From: Mytilus californianus
Lineage: Eukaryota; Mollusca; Bivalvia; Mytilida; Mytilidae
DNA: 64,000 bases
NCBI RefSeq assembly: GCF_021869535.1
Contig: NW_026262712.1
Location: forward strand, 110,915,640 to 110,979,639
Reading direction: 5' to 3'
Shown here: positions 10,620-21,379 of the stretch, piece by piece
Position numbering within the stretch: position 1 is the first letter of the stretch
Layout of the letters: each line of letters starts with the position of its first letter
Translations under genes and position numbers: made by a program
The notes under the pieces: generated by a model
Databases searched by the model: none
The model's input: only the letters and a program-made list of their open reading frames with translations
What the model was told of the DNA's origin: nothing

Positions 10620-13110
10620 TTTATTTTGCTTTTTATTGTTCGGTCAATAACAGATTAAAATGTTCTTCCTTACTACTTTAAATACACTTGAAGATAATCA
10701 TCAAAACCATTTAAATATAGACTGAAAAGACGGTCACCGATATCCAATACATGTTTCTTATGTTTATTTATCCCAATGCAACAAGCAGTTTAAACTTTCC
10801 AAACTATATAAGTACAACTATTTATGTTCATACTCAGTTCTTAAAAACGGAGAAATGTAAGCACTTTTGAATTCTACCCCAAAACAAATTATCCCTTAAC
10901 ATCACCGACCCTAAAACTAAACTTTAACTGATTACAGCTGCAATTAAGTTCATTAAAGGAAACTATACCAATTATCCGCTGAAATGATTTCACACTAGGA
11001 CAAAGTTGTCTCAAATCTTTACTTAAAATTCAGCCCCTCTACAGCTTTATGAGTGTTTTTTTATTGTGGCGTATGTATAAACATGTAATTAAATCATAGA
11101 TGCTTAAGATGGCTGAAAACTTCAAGTTTGCCAAGTTTTGAATAATCATCGAAAAATTAGATAAGAAGCGAAATCTTCACCATGGTCACTAAAAATAAAA
11201 ATTCCGTGTGAAGACAATCTCATCACGACATAGCCTTTTGCGATGAGGCGGCGTAACGCAAACATCAATTAATCAATATATTGTAAGAAAATCCTTCTTT
11301 TTGTGTCAAATAATATTAGTTCATGTTAGTTAAGGATGCCCTCCGTTTCCAATATTTACAAAACAATGTATTACACTGGATAACATTTTATTATATGGAT
11401 ATGTGTAACTTTGTTGTTAAATCCCTAATGTGAACATGGTGAATTATTTAAATTCATCGATATTCAAAATCTAGTATTATTTAAACAATTTCGGGTTTTG
11501 ATCTGTGACTGAAAACCATATTTAGAGAAAATGACCCCTACCTCTTTTCGAGTTGTTGAATAGGAGCATATATATTTGACAGATCACCGAAAAATAGAAT
11601 TATTATGATATCGACATGCAGAAAAATACAATGAACCAAACATACATCTTGGGAACCTTAAAAGGGTACTGATGTATCTGCAACACGACTGATGTTAAAA
11701 CGTACTAGAAATCATATGAAACAAGTTTCTTGTTATTATAATGTTGTGGAAATTATTGAACAAATACATGCATATATACTTAACTAAGTCCTCTTTGCAC
11801 GTTATTATGTTACCGACAATTGATCTTTCTTTTAGTGATTATTGATCGCAAACTAATTAACTTTCGAGTCCACGTACACTTGCTTTATAGTAAAACTTAG
11901 CCATTCAAGTATAGAAAACATATTCAAGGTCAACACTTTTTTTTTAATTTGAAGTATCACATGACTTGAAGGGAAACACAATAACCGATTTGAACTTGCA
12001 AGGAACAAAGCCGCTTATATAAAAGTACAATATCGTATTTAAAAAAAACCCAAAAACAAAGACGATATGAACTAAAATTAAACTCGAACTTTTAAATATA
12101 GAAATGGATCATCTACTTTTGTATTTTAATACATATCGTATGTCATACATACACGTGTCGTTTTATATTTATAAAACATAAAATTGATCTGAGTGTATAG
12201 CTTGTGTTTTTGAAAGACTGAATTGGCATTCAGAAATTAAAGAAATTGAAGAAAAAAATAGTTGTTCAGTTATACATTGATATATATGCTCATTGTTTCC
12301 TTTGCGCAGTACATTCTAATAGTTAAATCAGATGTTTAGATGAATGTTTCACTATGCAACTCATTGCACGCGTCAACTGTCCAAAGATAGGGGAGGATAA
12401 GCGCACCGCAGACATGATTAATCCCGCCACATTCTGTATGTGTCTGTCCTAAGTCAGGGGCCTGTAATTCAGTGGTTGTCGTTTGTTGTTTTTTTTTTTT
12501 CAATGAATGAAAGTTGAAGGTATACCTCTACGAGACAGCAACCAAACGACACATAATCTCAAAGAGTTCATATTCGTTGTATAAGCTGTAGTATCATCTA
12601 TTTATTCGTTTTAAGTATAAGATCAATTATATGTGTGATGTGTTTTTTGTTTTGTTGCCTTTGAGTTGAGGGGTTTTGCTATTGAAGTCTGTATTTGACA
12701 TCTAAATGTCCGTTCATTACTGCTGGTTATGAAACTTTCAGTCATTTTATCCTATTTGGTGTACTTTCCTTGTATCTTTTTATCTAAAATGTTCACTTCC
12801 CTCGTATCCCTTGTTTCATGCACGTCACTATCATAATAATGTTTCATGCACGTCACTGTCATAATAATGTTTTTATGTACACCGTCCCTATCTTGACCTG
12901 TTTATTTCTTTATACCATCTTCATGTCTCTTCTTTTCATGCACATAACACACACACACATATATATATAAATATCCAAGAATGTAACTTTAAAGTTACCG
13001 TTAGGTATTAGGCATATATATAATTTAATTTAGTAACTGCATCAGTTTATTTTCAACCTGATCCACGCCTAGATAAATTGAATGTTAATTGTTGCTATTT
13101 TTAGACACTA
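10620..13110. other. Intergenic stretch upstream of the nuclear receptor
   Basis: AT-rich sequence without a supported gene. It holds a truncated family A copy at about 12380-12490 (AAGATAGGGG, then CCGCCACATTCTGTATGTG, then AGTGGTTGTCG) and CA/TA microsatellite sequence near 12945-12970. A promoter for the receptor gene could lie here or further 3', but no motif can be assigned. Confidence 0.5.
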
Positions 13111-13114
13111 TATA

Positions 13115-13705
13115 TAACGTTCAAACCTACGATTGCGTTGGATAAAAACCGCAATTTTTATACGTGTGCATGCAAAACAAATTTCTTGGTAGAGGGGTCT
13201 AAATACAGCACAAAAAACATTTTCCAAAAGACCAAAAAAGTGAAAAAGTATATTTAAACAAAACGCATTTGACTAACAGGTCGAACAACGGATGTTCTTA
13301 AACCCTGCTGACTGCCATTGGCGATTGTCAAAAAAACAAATCACAAGATGTTACAAAATGGATCTTTATTATTAATTTAATACCAAACAGAAAACAATAA
13401 ACTTGCGGAAAAGATGGTATACCGCAAACATGAGGTGCAAAAAATTTGTACACCGTATCTGGATTTCGACAATTAATGTCTCTTCAGTGATGTTAGGAAT
13501 CGAAACGGTATTTGGAAGGCAACATAATTTACCTCAATTTAGGATAGACTCTTGAATTTTGAAGAGTCGAAATAGGATGAACAAATCATATAAACCCGAA
13601 GGCAAATATAATACAAGCCCAAACGAAAAAATATAAATAAGTCTAAATTGAAAACAACGTTCAAACCTATGATTGCGTTTGATAAAAACCGCAATTTTTA
13701 TATAT
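13115..13705. repeat. Repeat of ~540-bp period, shared with 39094-39900
   Basis: The block TTCAAACCTACGATTGCG, then GGATAAAAACCGC, occurs at about 13122 and again at about 13661, a 540-bp spacing. One full unit plus the start of a second is therefore present. The unit includes TTTTCCAAAAGACC, CATTTGACTAACAGGTCG, CTGACTGCCATTGGCG and TCTCTTCAGTGATGTTAGG. The same arrangement recurs at 39094-39900. Confidence 0.8.
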
Positions 13706-14104
13706 TATCTTCTTTTTATATTTTGTTATAAATATCTCATAGATATATAGATAGTTTTGATCTTCGATCTTTTCATAGTGCATTCTAGATATTTGCTTAA
13801 AACCTATGTCATGCTTTGTTTCTTGTTTTTAAATAAAAGTTGCACGATTTATCCCCGTGAAATACTATTATTCATTCTGAGATCATGCAAATCCCACTAA
13901 TTTCACCACTATCTCACCTGTGACGTCTGAAGTAACAGAAATATACAAGGGTTTAATGTTCATATGGCAAGAAGCGACAGACGAAAAACATGTTGTCTTT
14001 TTTTGTGCGAAGGCATATGATGTAATTGATTTTGAATCAAACGAGCATTATTCATTATGAAGTACTTTTATGACACCTTCGTTATATTGTAGAAACAGAT
14101 CACA

Positions 14105-14371
14105 ATGAATTACCTCCCCCTGGGACAAGAACTATTACATCATCAAACATCACTTTCAAATATACCACAGAATTACCTGATGGAAACAGATTTCTCACTA
14201 GATATGACCTATCATCCAATCAAAACCGAAGATATAACTCTTGATGTGAATTCTAGGAAAAACAGTGCAAATTCAAGAGGTCAGATGAATTCCTTTCTTC
14301 CACCATGCAGAATATGTGGTGACAAAGCATCAGGATTTCATTATGGCGCCAATACTTGTGAAGCTTGTAAG
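14105..14371 (+). CDS. Nuclear receptor exon 1: A/B region and first zinc finger
   Basis: The ATG at 14105 is chosen because it opens an uninterrupted frame into the first finger. TTGTAG at 14088-14093 just upstream could be an acceptor for a 5' untranslated exon. The exon encodes residues 1-89, ends TGTAAG at 14371, and is followed by donor GTATGA. Zinc ligands are C68, C71, C85 and C88. Confidence 0.88.
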
Positions 14372-17300
14372 GTATGATTGTGATCAGATTTTATTTATAT
14401 AATGGCTGTGTAATCCTCGGAACGTTGGGGCAACATATATATTAATTTCCCTACCTATATATAAAGTGCATAATTCATTTCCAGTAGAATAGTTTTATCA
14501 TATAAAAATAAGATGTGGCATGATTGCCAATGTGACAACTCTCCACAAGAGACCAAATGACACAGAAATTAACAAATATAGGTCACCGTACGGCCTTCAG
14601 CAAAGCCCATACTGCATAGTCAGTCATAAAAGGCCCAGAAATGACAAACAGAAAACTAACGGCCTAATTGATATATAAAATAGTGAACGAAAAACAAATA
14701 TTTTACACAGCAACAAACGACAACCACTGAATTACAGGCTCCTGACTTGGGACAGGCAGATACAGAATTTTTTTGTTTCATTTGTTTTGATTCATCCGCT
14801 TTGCATAGTCTTAATTATGAAACCAATAAATCGTTTTACAATTTCAGGGATTTTTTTGTCGTAGTATTGTTCGAGAGCAGAAAGACGAAGATTTTGAATA
14901 TCGATGTGTCAATGATAAAAAGTGTGATCTAACTGCTGGGAAATTAAGACTTTGTGCATATTGTCGGTATCAAAAATGTTTGACGATTGGCATGTCTAAA
15001 CGTGGTATGTCTTTGTATAACATTGTATGTGTCAATTATAGAAGAAGTACTAGAAAGCAAATTAAAATACAAGTAGAATACAAAATAGAAGAAGAAATAT
15101 CAGCATGAACATAAAACCCTCCCCCTACATACAAAACGTAGAGAGAAAAAAAACCCCGAAAACACGTACATATTTTTTGGAAATCCCTCAGAAGTACTGA
15201 ACAGGAATAACAAGTACGAATACAGATCTAGCCAAACCACATTGTATGAACAAAGACCAAGTCATACCAGAAACAATGTAGTATGAATAAATATCAGAGG
15301 TACAACAAATAGAAAAGGTTTAATTAACACTACAATTTGTCTAAATGAATAATAAACATATGTGTAAGGGTTATGTGCAATTGACATTTGAAAACATTAA
15401 TCATTTCAGTATCAAATAAATGAGCAAGAAGAGGGTACTTTATGGTTATTCGTTAACAATATACAGTCCTCTTGTTTTTTTTGTTTTTTTTTTTCATTGG
15501 AAATGTAAAGCATTATGACAAGTTTGTTAGTTGTAATCATTACATTAACACAATATTCCCAAGTAAAGTTTCATATTGAAGTTTTATACTGGTTATAGCT
15601 ATAAGACAAGGCAGCTATACCCATGCCAGACGAACTCATAATGTTTTATTCTATACATTTATAAGTAGATATAAAACAAGGTAGATATTCCCGTGATAGA
15701 CGAACTCATAATGTTTCATTCTTTACTTTTATAAATAGCTATAAAACAAGGCAGAAATACCCATGCCAGACGAACTCATAATGATTTATTCTATACATTT
15801 ATAGATAGCTTTAAAACAAGGCAAATCCCATGCCAGACGAACTCATAATGTTTTATTCTATACATCTATAAATAGCTATAAAACAAGGCAGATATACCGG
15901 GCCCATGATAGACGAAATCATAATGTTTTATTCTATTCTGTAAATAAATAGCTATAAAACAAGGCAGATATACCCATGGTAGACGAACTCATAATGTTTT
16001 TTTTTTCTATACATTTATAAATAGATATAAAACAAGGCAGATATTCCCGTGATAGACGAACTCATAATGTTTCATTCTTTACATTTATAAATAGCTATAA
16101 AACAAGGCAGATATACCCATGCCAGACGAACTCATAATGATTTATTCTATACATTTATAGATAGCTTTAAAACAAGGCAAATCTCATGCCAGACGAACTC
16201 ATAATGTTTTATTCTATACATCTATAAATAGCTATAAAACAAGGCAGATATACCGGGCCCATGATAGACGAAATCATAATGTTTTATTCTATTCTGTAAA
16301 TAAATAGCTATAAAACAAGGCAGATATACCCATGATAGATGAACTCATAATGTTTTTTTTCAATACATTTATAAAAAGATATAAAACAAGGCAGATTTAC
16401 CCATGATAGACGAACTCATAATGTTTCATTCTTTACATTTATTAATAGCTATTAAACAAGGCAGATATACCCATGCCAGACGAACTCATAATGTTTTATT
16501 CTATACATTTATAGATAGCTATAAAACAAGGCAAATCCCATGCAAGACGAACTCATAATGTTTTATTCTATGCATTTATAAATAGCTTTGAAACAAAGCA
16601 GATATACCCATGCCAGACAAACTCATAATGTTTTATTCTTCACATTTCTCATTAGCTATTAAACAAGGCAGATATACCCATGCCAGACGAACACAGTATA
16701 TCAATGAAGTGAAACATCATGAAATTAAAACAGAACCAGATCTGAGAGAAACAATACCTATTGACAATAATGAAGCATTGAACTTTATCGATAGTCTCAT
16801 AGTTGTGCAGGACAAGCATTCACACAAATGTGTAAGTACATACTACCTATATCATTGATATGCTATCGCTTGGGATAGAATAATCGAATATGAATGCCCA
16901 ACCCATGGTTAAATGAAAACAAGTCTTCGACTGCCTTTAATTATTTCTTAATTAATATTGTTTAAGGGAGGGGCGAAAGATACCAAAGGGACAGTCAATC
17001 TCATAGATAGAAAATAAACTGAGAGAAAAATAAATCCGGGTTACAACTTCTGAAAACTTCTTTAAATTTAGTACAGTTAACATGCTCATCTATTGAAATA
17101 TCAAATATTTTCAACCTTATGTGATGTTCCAGTAACATTTTTTTTGTTTAGATGTGTGTTTTGAAATTTTACACTAACACTCAGAGGGATTCGTCGAGAA
17201 AATGCAGCTCCTCTCATCGTACAAAAGGAAAATAAAACTAAAAAATCGCATTCCAAGCTCTGGCAATTTAACCTTTCCAAATTAAGTCATCAGCTTAAAT

Positions 17301-19784
17301 ACTTGCACATTGTCGTAAGATAGTTGTCAGGCCATTCATAGATAATTGTATGTCTTCAAAATTAAAGCACCAATAGTTCGCCGAAGTTCACATATCTTTT
17401 ATTGATTAGAAAGAAACGTATATTGATAGCAAACAAAAACTGAGTGGATCGCAAGAACTCCAAAAGGAGACCGACCGGAGCATCGAAGGGATAATCGTCT
17501 CCTGCATGCATTTGGTTAGCACCCTGTTGCTGTTATGTGTGTACCTGTTGCAAATCATAAAAAGTAAAATCACAAAAATACTGGACTCCGAGCAAAATTC
17601 AAAACGGAAAGTCCCTAATCATATAGCAAAATCAAAAGCTCAAGCACATCAAACGAATGGATAACAACTGAAATACTCCTGACTTCTTGGAACAGGCATT
17701 GTCGGAAGTAGAAAATGGTGGATTTAACCTGTTTAAAGAGAAAAAAACAAAGATCTCATAGTCTACAAACTTTTATCGATGTAGTGATGAAATGTGCAGT
17801 ATTTAATCCCCAATAACAAATTAATGTTTAGCATGTCTTTTTAGTATGACCGATTGGATGTGAATCATAACAACGAAGTTTCAAATCATACTTTATACAA
17901 AGACAAGGTTGGTAACAGTATTGTAGACACTTTTGAATCTTCTGTAACTTTGATGGTAGAATTCATGAGGTGTATTCCAGGATTTTCCCAGCTTCACAAA
18001 CATGACCAATCAGAGCTGTTGAAAGGTATGTATCATCCTATGATTACAAATCGTAACTCTTAAAGCGTTCTATTATTTATCATTCATTTATTCCTTTTTC
18101 ACAGAATAATTTCAAACGAAAAAAAAACCCATTGTTTTAGGATACCTGCATAATAATTAATTTAGCTACACTCAAAGGTTGACTTATGTTTCTCTGACAC
18201 ATTTGTAGTTAGACATACATCTTTACATCTTGAATAATTTGCAAACGTTGACCTAGTGGTATTATGCCTCATTGTTTTTAGGAAATGGACTTTATAAAAT
18301 TGAAATGGAAATAGGGAATATGTCAAAGAGACAACAACCCGACCAAAGAGCAGACAATGGCCGAAGTCCACCAATGGGTCTTCAACGCAGCGAGAAAATC
18401 CCGCACCTGGTTGTGGTCCTCAGCTGACCCCCAAATAAAATTGTGTACTAGGTCAGTGAAAATAGACGTCGCACCAAACTCCAAAACATATAAATGAACT
18501 AAAATAAAAAACATACAAGACTAACAAAGGCCAGAGGCTCTTGACTTTGGACAGGCGCAAAAATGCGGCGGGGTTAAACATATTATGTGAGATCTCAACC
18601 CTCCCTCTATACCTCTAGTAAATGTAGAATAAAGAAACACAAAGCAATATGCACAGTAAAACAATTTAAAAGAAATCCCAGTCCGATGTCAGAATAGGTA
18701 TTTATACTTTAATATGTTTGATATAAGATAAAGTTTATTTTCTACTTTTCTACAGGCAGTCATTCGGACTTCTTCCTTTTAGGAGAAATATACAATCCAA
18801 TGTTTAATCGAGAGCACAACGGAATACACAACATCTCTAAATGGCCTGTTCAACATTTATATTCAAAGTCGAAACTTCAAGATGTTTATAAATTCATTTC
18901 AAAATCTCAAGAACTTTCAATTTCAAAAGAAGAATCAACGTTACTACGTGCTATAGCAGTTTTATCAACAGGTATAGTAATACTTATATTGCTATATATC
19001 AAAAGAAAACCGAGCAAATATAACAAGTACACGAACAACTTTGTGATGACCGGTAGCCATGTATATCACGATCTGCTATGTTGAATGTACATACGAAACT
19101 TTACATGCAATTCTAGTTTGAAACATTAGAGTACATTGTTCATTTTATTTTAGAATTGTACATGCCCAATAAAGATGATATCTTATCCTGTCTTGTATTT
19201 AAAATAAAAAAAAATAAAAAATCAACACAATCAAAATTGTTTTTGGTTTTTGTAAAAGACGTATTACACTTGTATGCAAATTTGTCCGCCATTACGTAAA
19301 ATCACACAGGTTCCCGTAAACTTTGACATCATAATTCAAAACATTTGACGTCACAATTAAAAAGTGATTGTTGCCTGACGTCAAAAGGTGATTCGGAGTA
19401 GATCTAAGGTCATTCGGAGGCAACATATAGCTAAATACCAAAAGTGTAAATACGTTTATTAAAAAGGATTCCAAAAAAATATATTCTTATGAATTTCTTC
19501 AATGAAATAAAATTTCTAAACATCAACTAAATAATATATATGTCCATCACGTTTTCGGCCATTCATGCAATTTCATATGTCTCTATAGTTTTTAAAATGT
19601 ACGTTCTTTTTACTCAATAGACAGAGTAGATTTGTGTGATCCAGAAGAAGTGGATAAAATGCAGTGGTTTTGTGTAAACTGTCTGCGGATGTTGACGACA
19701 AGATATTACATCAATCCTAATCAAAGACTGTGGCAGCTAATGGATCGTATCACAACCCTACGTACAATATCGCCGGATTACTGA
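14105..19784 (+). CDS. Nuclear receptor, six coding exons, 386 aa, no AF-2 helix
   Basis: Coding exons are 14105-14371, 14848-15004, 16656-16831, 17845-18025, 18756-18971 and 19621-19784. All introns are GT-AG and phases agree at every junction. Residues 1-67 form a short A/B region with a sumoylation-type IKTE. The DNA-binding domain (68 to about 145) has all eight zinc cysteines: finger 1 C-x2-C-x13-C-x2-C, finger 2 C-x5-C-x9-C-x2-C. The P-box is EACKG and the finger-1/finger-2 intron falls at the usual CK/GFF point. The hinge begins [17 protein letters not shown] and holds a second IKTE. The ligand-binding region carries the helix 3-4 signature [16 protein letters not shown]...LL and helix 10-11-like [14 protein letters not shown], then stops at PDY. 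No AF-2 helix is encoded, as in repressor-type receptors such as Rev-erb. It fits family NR1 broadly; the exact subgroup, perhaps a mollusc-specific NR1 expansion, is uncertain. Confidence 0.9.
14535..14765 (-). repeat. Family A tail copy in receptor intron 1
   Basis: Reverse-complement copy of the family A tail: GATGTGGCATGATTGCCAATG at its 3' end, CCGTACGGCCTTCA in the middle, and CGACAACCACTGAATTACAGG then CCTGACTTGGGACAGGC at its truncated 5' end. It lies wholly inside intron 1. Confidence 0.8.
14848..15004 (+). CDS. Nuclear receptor exon 2: second zinc finger
   Basis: Acceptor TTTACAATTTCAG is followed by GGATTTTTTTGTCG. Residues 90-141 begin GFFCRSIV and include CVNDKKC...LCAYC and the helix [14 protein letters not shown]. 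The donor is GTATGT at 15005, leaving phase 1. Confidence 0.92.
15590..16692 (+). repeat. ~70-bp minisatellite made of the intron 2/exon 3 boundary of the receptor
   Basis: Fifteen tandem copies at about 70-bp spacing precede the true exon 3, which forms the sixteenth. The unit is roughly 30 bp of intron (ACTCATAATGTTTTATTC, then ACATTTATAAATAG) plus about 37 bp equal to the start of exon 3 (CTATAAAACAAGGCAGATAT, then ACCCATGCCAGACGAAC). Copy 13, at about 16448-16487, is identical to the real acceptor and exon start over some 40 bp (16653-16692). Copies 2-6 and 7-11 form a higher-order duplication with a 356-bp shift, sharing the same variants (for example ATTCCCGTGATAG and GGGCCCATGATAG). 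Twelve of 15 copies keep the AG|CT acceptor; copies 2, 7 and 12 have lost it. Confidence 0.93.
16656..16831 (+). CDS. Nuclear receptor exon 3: C-terminal extension of the DNA-binding domain and hinge
   Basis: Acceptor CACATTTCTCATTAG at 16655 is the only one that keeps phase and yields the conserved hinge start [12 protein letters not shown] after GMSKR. Residues 142-200 follow, including the sumoylation-type IKTE. The donor GTAAGT begins at 16832. Its polypyrimidine tract (TTCTTCACATTTCTCAT) is richer in pyrimidines than the decoy copies upstream (TTCTATACATTTATAAAT). Confidence 0.88.
16965..17045 (-). repeat. Family C fragment in receptor intron 3
   Basis: Contains GGGGCGAAAGATACCAAAGG, then CTCATAGATAGAAAATAAAC, matching the end of the family C tail at 35115-35180. 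Confidence 0.65.
17560..17735 (+). repeat. Family H tail copy in receptor intron 3
   Basis: Shares AAATACTGGACTCCGAG, ACGGAAAGTCCCTAATCA, CAAACGAATGGATAACAAC and GTAGAAAATGGTGGATT with copies at 23525-23800, 59690-59850 and 63280-63400 (+) and at 42905-43215, 60010-60190 and 62550-62760 (-). Confidence 0.75.
17845..18025 (+). CDS. Nuclear receptor exon 4: ligand-binding domain start, helix 3-4 signature
   Basis: Acceptor GTCTTTTTAG is followed by residues 201-260. The segment [20 protein letters not shown] fits the family signature in which F..R.PGF..L...DQ..LLK spans helices 3-5. The donor is GTATGT at 18026, phase 1. Confidence 0.9.
18295..18690 (-). repeat. Dispersed repeat in receptor intron 4, also at 48545-48790
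   Basis: The segment with GGAATATGTCAAAGAGACAA, CAGCGAGAAAATCCCGCACC, AAACTCCAAAACATATAAAT and GGCCAGAGGCTC is the reverse complement of sequence at 48545-48790 (ATATGTTTTGGAGTTTAG ... TGTTGTCTCTTTGAAATATTCC). It carries only shadow open frames. Confidence 0.7.
18756..18971 (+). CDS. Nuclear receptor exon 5: middle of the ligand-binding domain
   Basis: Acceptor TTTTCTACAG is followed by residues 261-332, starting [15 protein letters not shown] and ending [10 protein letters not shown]. The donor GTATAG at 18972 leaves phase 1. Confidence 0.87.
19621..19784 (+). CDS. Nuclear receptor terminal exon: helices 9-11 and stop
   Basis: Acceptor CTTTTTACTCAATAG is followed by residues 333-386: [15 protein letters not shown], then a cysteine-containing helix, then [18 protein letters not shown] and TGA at 19782-19784. 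The usual DR...L segment before helix 9 and the terminal helix 10/11 are present. No acidic-hydrophobic AF-2 motif follows in this frame before the stop. Confidence 0.88.
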
Positions 19785-19939
19785 CATTGTTATATATTTG
19801 TATATACACTTTAGTGTAGATGTTTATCAACACCTCATCTATGTTAAATATATGTCACATTTGTTCACCTCTGTTTTTTTATTTTTATTAAAAGCTCAAT
19901 AGAGCTTTTATGATCTTATTTGTATACCATCCGACTCTA

Positions 19940-19945
19940 AATAAA
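19940..19945 (+). terminator. Polyadenylation signal AATAAA of the receptor gene
   Basis: AATAAA lies 156 bp after the receptor stop codon, in a T-rich 3' untranslated context. Assignment is by position. Confidence 0.55.
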
Positions 19946-20146
19946 GCTTATTTATTTATTCATCTACTAGGTTCGTAATACTCAATTCCAAGTTTTCTAA
20001 TTATTCGTATGTGGACTCCTTCTTCTTTGTTGTTTTTCAATTGAGTTGTCAGTTTTTCTTGGATTATGGTTTTTGAATGTTTCCTTGTTTTCAACCACCA
20101 TCTCAGGAAAACAGCTTATTTTAGAAATCCTAAGTGTCTCAGTACG

Positions 20147-20744
20147 TTAAGGTGGCTCGGGAGTCTTCCTCCATTTTGGATTTTAAAATAGAGGATAACG
20201 TTGGTCTAGATCTTTGATCAAATGTGCAAATGTTGAGAGTAGTATGTAATTTATGTGTAAGACGTTTGATATGAATATAGAAAATTGTGGGTTTTATCAT
20301 AATTACGGCTGTAATTTCTAAAAAAAACACCTTATTTGTGTTTAATTAATTTTTTTCAACCTTGCCAAATAAGTGGAGATAACTCAGATAAAGTAATTTT
20401 TATAATAGAAAGTGTTGTGAATTTACCTATTTTAATCTGAAGCAAGAAAACAAGTTCGGTGACCCCATTTTTTCTTTTTTTTATCTGAAAGCATGTTATA
20501 AGAGCTATCTTCTCACAATTTATCTCAAAATTCTATCAAGTAGTTTTCTTTTTATCACACACAATTTATATTTCCATGCATAATCTATACAAAATCTGAC
20601 AATTTTGCACAACCTGTAGCGTGAAAAAAAGTCCGGTGACCCATGCTGTTTATTATATTTTTGAAAAAAGCATGATAAAAACTTCATTATGACAAATTAT
20701 TAAAAATTCTATCAGTTTTAATTAAGACGCCCCAGCCACCTTAA
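20147..20744. mobile_element. MITE with TTAA target duplications
   Basis: A 590-bp element (20151-20740) is flanked on both sides by TTAA. Its ends are inverted: GGTGGCTCGGGAGTCTT on the left and, read on the other strand, GGTGGCTGGGGCGTCTT on the right, with 2 mismatches in 17. Inside, a segment starting CGGTGACCC and ending ATTCTATCA occurs twice in direct orientation (about 20458 and 20633). No transposase is present. TTAA target use is typical of piggyBac and Kolobok-type elements; which one is not decidable here. Confidence 0.85.
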
Positions 20745-20854
20745 GTATTATTTGACTTTTTTGAATGCGAATATCTGGTTAATTAACTTATATAAATATG
20801 GAATATCACAGGTCATTGTTTTACAGTCTCCGTCAGTATGTTAATTTTTCCGTC

Positions 20855-21375
20855 ACGGTACATTTCAGGTCTGTATATGTATTTTGCTTTGTATAGATCT
20901 GATGAGTTAAGTCATTTTCAACTAGTTTTTATAGTTTGTTTTTTTTTGTTGTGCTGTAACACCTCTGTCGCATGTTTTGGGGAGATAAGAGCACTCACAA
21001 ATAAGTTATACCGCGCCACATTCTTTCTGTTCATGAGTCAAATCAGGAGCCTGTAGGTCAGTGGTTGTCGTTGGGTCTTGTCTGTCAATAGATATAAGAA
21101 GATGTGGTATGAGTGCCAATGAGACAACTCTCCGTCCAAGTCAAAATTTATAAAAGTAATGCTTGTTTTTGGTGTAAATTTATTTGCTATAAATTGAGCC
21201 GTAAGTTTTCTCAATTGAATTGGGTTTTTTTTCGTGTCTAGTCCTTTTATAGCTATATATACGGTATGAGTTTTTCTCATTGTTAAAGGCTGTACGGTTG
21301 CCTTTAATTGCTTTCATCAACTTTATTCGAACTTTTTGTATAGTTGTCACATTGGCAGTTCTACCTCATCTCTTT
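20855..21375 (+). repeat. Family A tail copy, 5'-truncated
   Basis: Begins near TTTGTATAGATCTGATGAG and runs through GCGCCACATTCTTTCTG, AGTGGTTGTCGTTGG, CCTTTTATAGC and CATTGTTAAAGGCTGTACGG to a T-rich end. A short inverted piece (GAAGATGTGGTATGAGTGCC, 21091-21140) is inserted in it. Confidence 0.75.
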
Positions 21376-21379
21376 TTTT

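Noticed and set aside
16610..16858. Continuous frame starting [13 protein letters not shown] before receptor exon 3
   Set aside because: The part before 16656 is minisatellite; the conserved hinge and the phase of exon 2 require the acceptor at 16655.
18162..18514. Minus-strand open frames within receptor intron 4
   Set aside because: Located in intron and in a dispersed repeat, without motifs.
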